Assembly (NCBI GenBank): GCA_016707885.1 | Contig: JADJGU010000001.1 | Coordinates: 372,001 to 436,000 of the forward strand | Length of the DNA stretch: 64,000 nucleotides | Direction: 5' to 3' | Source of the DNA: Sphingomonadales bacterium | GTDB lineage: Bacteria > Pseudomonadota > Alphaproteobacteria > Sphingomonadales > Sphingomonadaceae | Shown here: positions 61,653 through 64,000 of the stretch, piece after piece | Layout: each line of letters opens with the position of its first letter | How positions within the stretch are numbered: the stretch's first letter is position 1 | Notes under the pieces: generated by a model | Seen by the model: only the letters and a program-made list of their open reading frames with translations | The model's database searches: none | What the model was told of the DNA's origin: nothing | Position numbers and translations under genes: made by a program

Positions 61653-63173
61653 ATGCGTGAAAAGGTTTTGGTCATCGGCGCAGGCATTGGTGGACTGTGC
61701 ACCGCGTTAATGCTTTCGCCATCGGGGCGCGAGATTGTCATGATTGAACGCGACGGCCCGCTCGATACGTCGGATCCCGACGAACTGTTCCGTAACTGGA
61801 AACGCAACGGCGTCGCCCATCTGCGACAGAGCCATGCCTTTCTGGCGCGGCTGCGCGTTATCATGAAGGAAGAACATCCTGCACTGATCGATCAGTTGCT
61901 GGCCAATGGCGTGCGCGAGCTGCCCTTCGACATCTGGCTGACCGAGCAGCAGGAGGCAGGCTATCAGCCCGAACCTGAAGACGAAGACCTTACCATGATC
62001 ACCAGTCGTCGAACGACGCTGGAAATGACCATGCGGCGCTATGTCGAAACGCTACCCAATGTCCGGCTTCAATGCGGCTTTCGCGTCGAGCGACTTCTCA
62101 CCCGCAAGGGAGAGGACGGCATATTGCAGGTCATTGGCGTCCAAGGCATGCTCGATGGCGTAGAGACGTCATTGCACGCCGATATTGTAGTCGATGCCTC
62201 TGGCAAGGGCGGGCGCGGTATCAAGCAACTCATCGACGAAGGCGCTGTCATCAAAGAGGAAAGCGAAAGCGCGGGCATACTCTATTTCACCCGTCATTAC
62301 CGCCTGCTGCCGGGTCAAGAGGAACCCGACCGGCGGAGCAACCCGCCAGCATCGGGCGATCTCGGCTATCTCAAATTCGGGGTATTCCCGGGCGACAATG
62401 GCAATTTCTCGATCACCCTCGCCGTACCAGAAGTCGAACTGGAATTGCGGCAAGCAATAGTCGATCCCGAAATCTTCCACGCGATTACGTTGATGCTGCC
62501 CGGGCTATTTCCGTGGACAAATGCCAACCGGTCTGAACCAACCGGCAAGGTCATCGGCATGGGCGATCTGGTCAGTCGCTGGCGCGACATGGTGGTCGAC
62601 GGCAAACCCGCAGCGCACGGATATTTCGCACTTGGCGACACGCTTGTCCGCACCAATCCGCTATTCGGGCGCGGCTGCTCCTTCGCGGCGGTCAGCGCCC
62701 AGTCGCTTCGCAAGGTGCTCGACACTCATAGCAAACCGACGGAACGGGCGATTGCATTCGACGAAGCGATAAAGTCGGAACTGCGGCCCTTTTACCTCAA
62801 CCAGCGGCAGCAGGATCGCGCCGCAATCAAGGAAGCGCGGCGGGCACTGACACCCGGTGCGCGCGCAAAATTGCGCACAAGGCTGACGAAAAGTTTCATC
62901 AAGGACGGAATCGAAATCGCAATCCGGTCAGATACCAAATTGCTGCGCGAAGCCTTGCGCGGGTTTCATATGCTGGAGCATCCCGATGCCTGGCTGCGCC
63001 GTCCGCGCAATCTGGGGGGCGTGCTCTATTACTGGGCGCGGGGCAAGCGCCGCAATGCGGCCGCCTATCGGCCTGAGCCCGGCCCTGAACGTGAAGCGAT
63101 GCTGCGGTCCTTGCAAATAGACCATCAGGCCGACATCAACCGCATTGCGTCTGAAATGGCACGGGCGGCATAG
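61653..63173 (+). CDS. FAD-dependent oxidoreductase (p-hydroxybenzoate hydroxylase/halogenase-like fold)
   Basis: A 506-residue flavoprotein. The N-terminal dinucleotide fold is VLVIGAGIGGLCTALML and the second FAD motif is GYFALGDTLVRTNPLFGRGC. DASGKGGRGIKQLI lies between. The layout resembles flavin-dependent hydroxylases and geranylgeranyl-reductase or halogenase relatives, but the halogenase WxWxIP motif is absent. It starts 14 bases after the hydrolase gene with GAGGAG upstream. Substrate unknown. Confidence 0.82.
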   Translation: MREKVLVIGAGIGGLCTALMLSPSGREIVMIERDGPLDTSDPDELFRNWKRNGVAHLRQSHAFLARLRVIMKEEHPALIDQLLANGVRELPFDIWLTEQQEAGYQPEPEDEDLTMITSRRTTLEMTMRRYVETLPNVRLQCGFRVERLLTRKGEDGILQVIGVQGMLDGVETSLHADIVVDASGKGGRGIKQLIDEGAVIKEESESAGILYFTRHYRLLPGQEEPDRRSNPPASGDLGYLKFGVFPGDNGNFSITLAVPEVELELRQAIVDPEIFHAITLMLPGLFPWTNANRSEPTGKVIGMGDLVSRWRDMVVDGKPAAHGYFALGDTLVRTNPLFGRGCSFAAVSAQSLRKVLDTHSKPTERAIAFDEAIKSELRPFYLNQRQQDRAAIKEARRALTPGARAKLRTRLTKSFIKDGIEIAIRSDTKLLREALRGFHMLEHPDAWLRRPRNLGGVLYYWARGKRRNAAAYRPEPGPEREAMLRSLQIDHQADINRIASEMARAA

Positions 63174-63246
63174 TGCTGGCGTGACAAAGCCAAGTCGATC
63201 GGCGCGGCGTTAAGCCAAAAAATCGTCACGCCGACCGTTCACGCGG

Positions 63247-64000
63247 TCAGGTCAGAACAAGCCCGCGCATTTCGCCGTCTGATCGCCAATCTTCAAGGAT
63301 ACGGAAAAACGCAACTGACCCTTTGCCATAAGAGCTGAAACTGGCGGCCTGCTCGCTGATTTGCCCCTCGCCATTGTAATAGCCGGGCGTGCATTCCTCG
63401 AGGAATTTACGACGGTCAAGCACGGCATCGAGAATTTCCTGCGTCCAGGAATCTTCGGCTTCTACAGTTGGCTCCACGCGGGTCTTCTGCTGCTTGAGCG
63501 CGGCGGAAATAATATGTGCAGCATGCTGGCTCTGCTCTGCCAGCGCGTGCGGATAATTGGCGGTAAAGCCCGATTGGATGGTCGAAAAGATAAAGCAGTT
63601 GGGAAAGCCGTTGACCGTCATGCCATGCAGCGTACGCCCGCCGGTTGCCCATTTCTCTTCCAGCGAGCGCCCACCGACACCGTGGATGTCATAACCTGTG
63701 CGTCGGGCAAAGCTGGTTCCCACCTCAAAACCAGTGGCAAAGATCAGGCAATCGAGCGGATACTCTTTGCCATTCGCAACCACGCCGCGCGCGGTAATGC
63801 GTTCGACGCCCTTTCCGTCCGTATCAACCAAGGTGACATTCGGCCGGTTGAAAGTCGGCAGATAATCATCGTGGAAACACGGGCGTTTGCAGAACTGGTT
63901 GTAATAGGGCTTCAACGCCTCGGCAACAGCAGCATTTTCCACCACTGAATCAACACGGCCGCGGATCGAATCCATTTTCTTGAAATCCGCGAGTTGAACC
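63247..64000 (-). CDS. flavin-containing monooxygenase (Baeyer-Villiger type), C-terminal part
   Basis: The C-terminal 250 residues of a flavin monooxygenase, cut by the right edge of the window. Family landmarks are KRPCFHDDYLPTFNRPNV, LDCLIFATGFEVGT, GRTLHGMTVNGFPNCFIF and NYPHALAEQSQHAAHI, typical of cyclohexanone-type BVMOs. It is convergent with the FAD oxidoreductase; the 73 bases between hold a short GGCGT/ACGCC inverted pair only. Confidence 0.88.
   Translation of the reverse strand, partial: VQLADFKKMDSIRGRVDSVVENAAVAEALKPYYNQFCKRPCFHDDYLPTFNRPNVTLVDTDGKGVERITARGVVANGKEYPLDCLIFATGFEVGTSFARRTGYDIHGVGGRSLEEKWATGGRTLHGMTVNGFPNCFIFSTIQSGFTANYPHALAEQSQHAAHIISAALKQQKTRVEPTVEAEDSWTQEILDAVLDRRKFLEECTPGYYNGEGQISEQAASFSSYGKGSVAFFRILEDWRSDGEMRGLVLT

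Overview
The window looks like chromosomal DNA of an alphaproteobacterium of the order Sphingomonadales (Sphingopyxis/Sphingorhabdus-like). The clues are the moderately high GC content, a bifunctional-looking RibB with a dead second domain, DUF2585, ATP12 and SspB genes, sphingomonad-type palindromic repeats, and many ATGA/TAATG gene overlaps. No phage, plasmid or CRISPR array is visible.

Layout. 0-14 kb: a membrane protein cut by the left edge, a frameshifted DUF2141 gene coupled to a Tat-exported carotenoid oxygenase, a PAS-GGDEF-EAL-PilZ protein, a lipoprotein, a class II aldolase, several unknowns, a DUF3857/transglutaminase protein with an odd C-terminus, aconitase acnA and an OmpA-like protein. 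14-19 kb: a 3-methylcrotonyl-CoA carboxylase (mcc) operon invaded at three places by repeats, one of them a small DUF559 cassette. 19-23 kb: ribH and an HTH-RibB fusion with operator-like palindromes, then a TetR gene divergent from a second carotenoid oxygenase. 23-33 kb: an OmpA protein, the 4.5S SRP RNA, a PilZ protein, the pit/DUF47 phosphate uptake pair and a full phoR-pstSCAB-phoU-phoB regulon with PHO-box-like sites. 33-40 kb: a pseudouridine synthase, a rhomboid protein, groESL under a perfect CIRCE element, and a bufferin-type copper-stress locus (bufABC-doxX-sigF-nrsF) with a matching ECF promoter. 40-51 kb: hisB-H-A-(small membrane gene)-F, sspB and fumC (both frameshifted here), a DnaA-box cluster, gmk, and an overlapping minus-strand operon ending in an ATP12 assembly factor and a membrane protein. 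51-64 kb: three exported unknowns, PBP1A, an acyl-CoA dehydrogenase operon, tRNA-Arg(CCG), a catabolic operon (D-aminoacylase-like, epoxide hydrolase-like, FAD oxidoreductase) behind an array of TGACA half-sites, and a flavin monooxygenase cut by the right edge.

Three genes (DUF2141, sspB, fumC) are broken by a one-base change in a short C or G run. Two of them are core genes, so base-calling error in the assembly is at least as likely as real mutation. The strongest candidates for something undescribed are the DUF559 cassette bounded by inverted dual-hairpin repeats inside mccA, and the HTH-RibB fusion with two 18-bp palindromes in its own promoter and ribosome-binding region.
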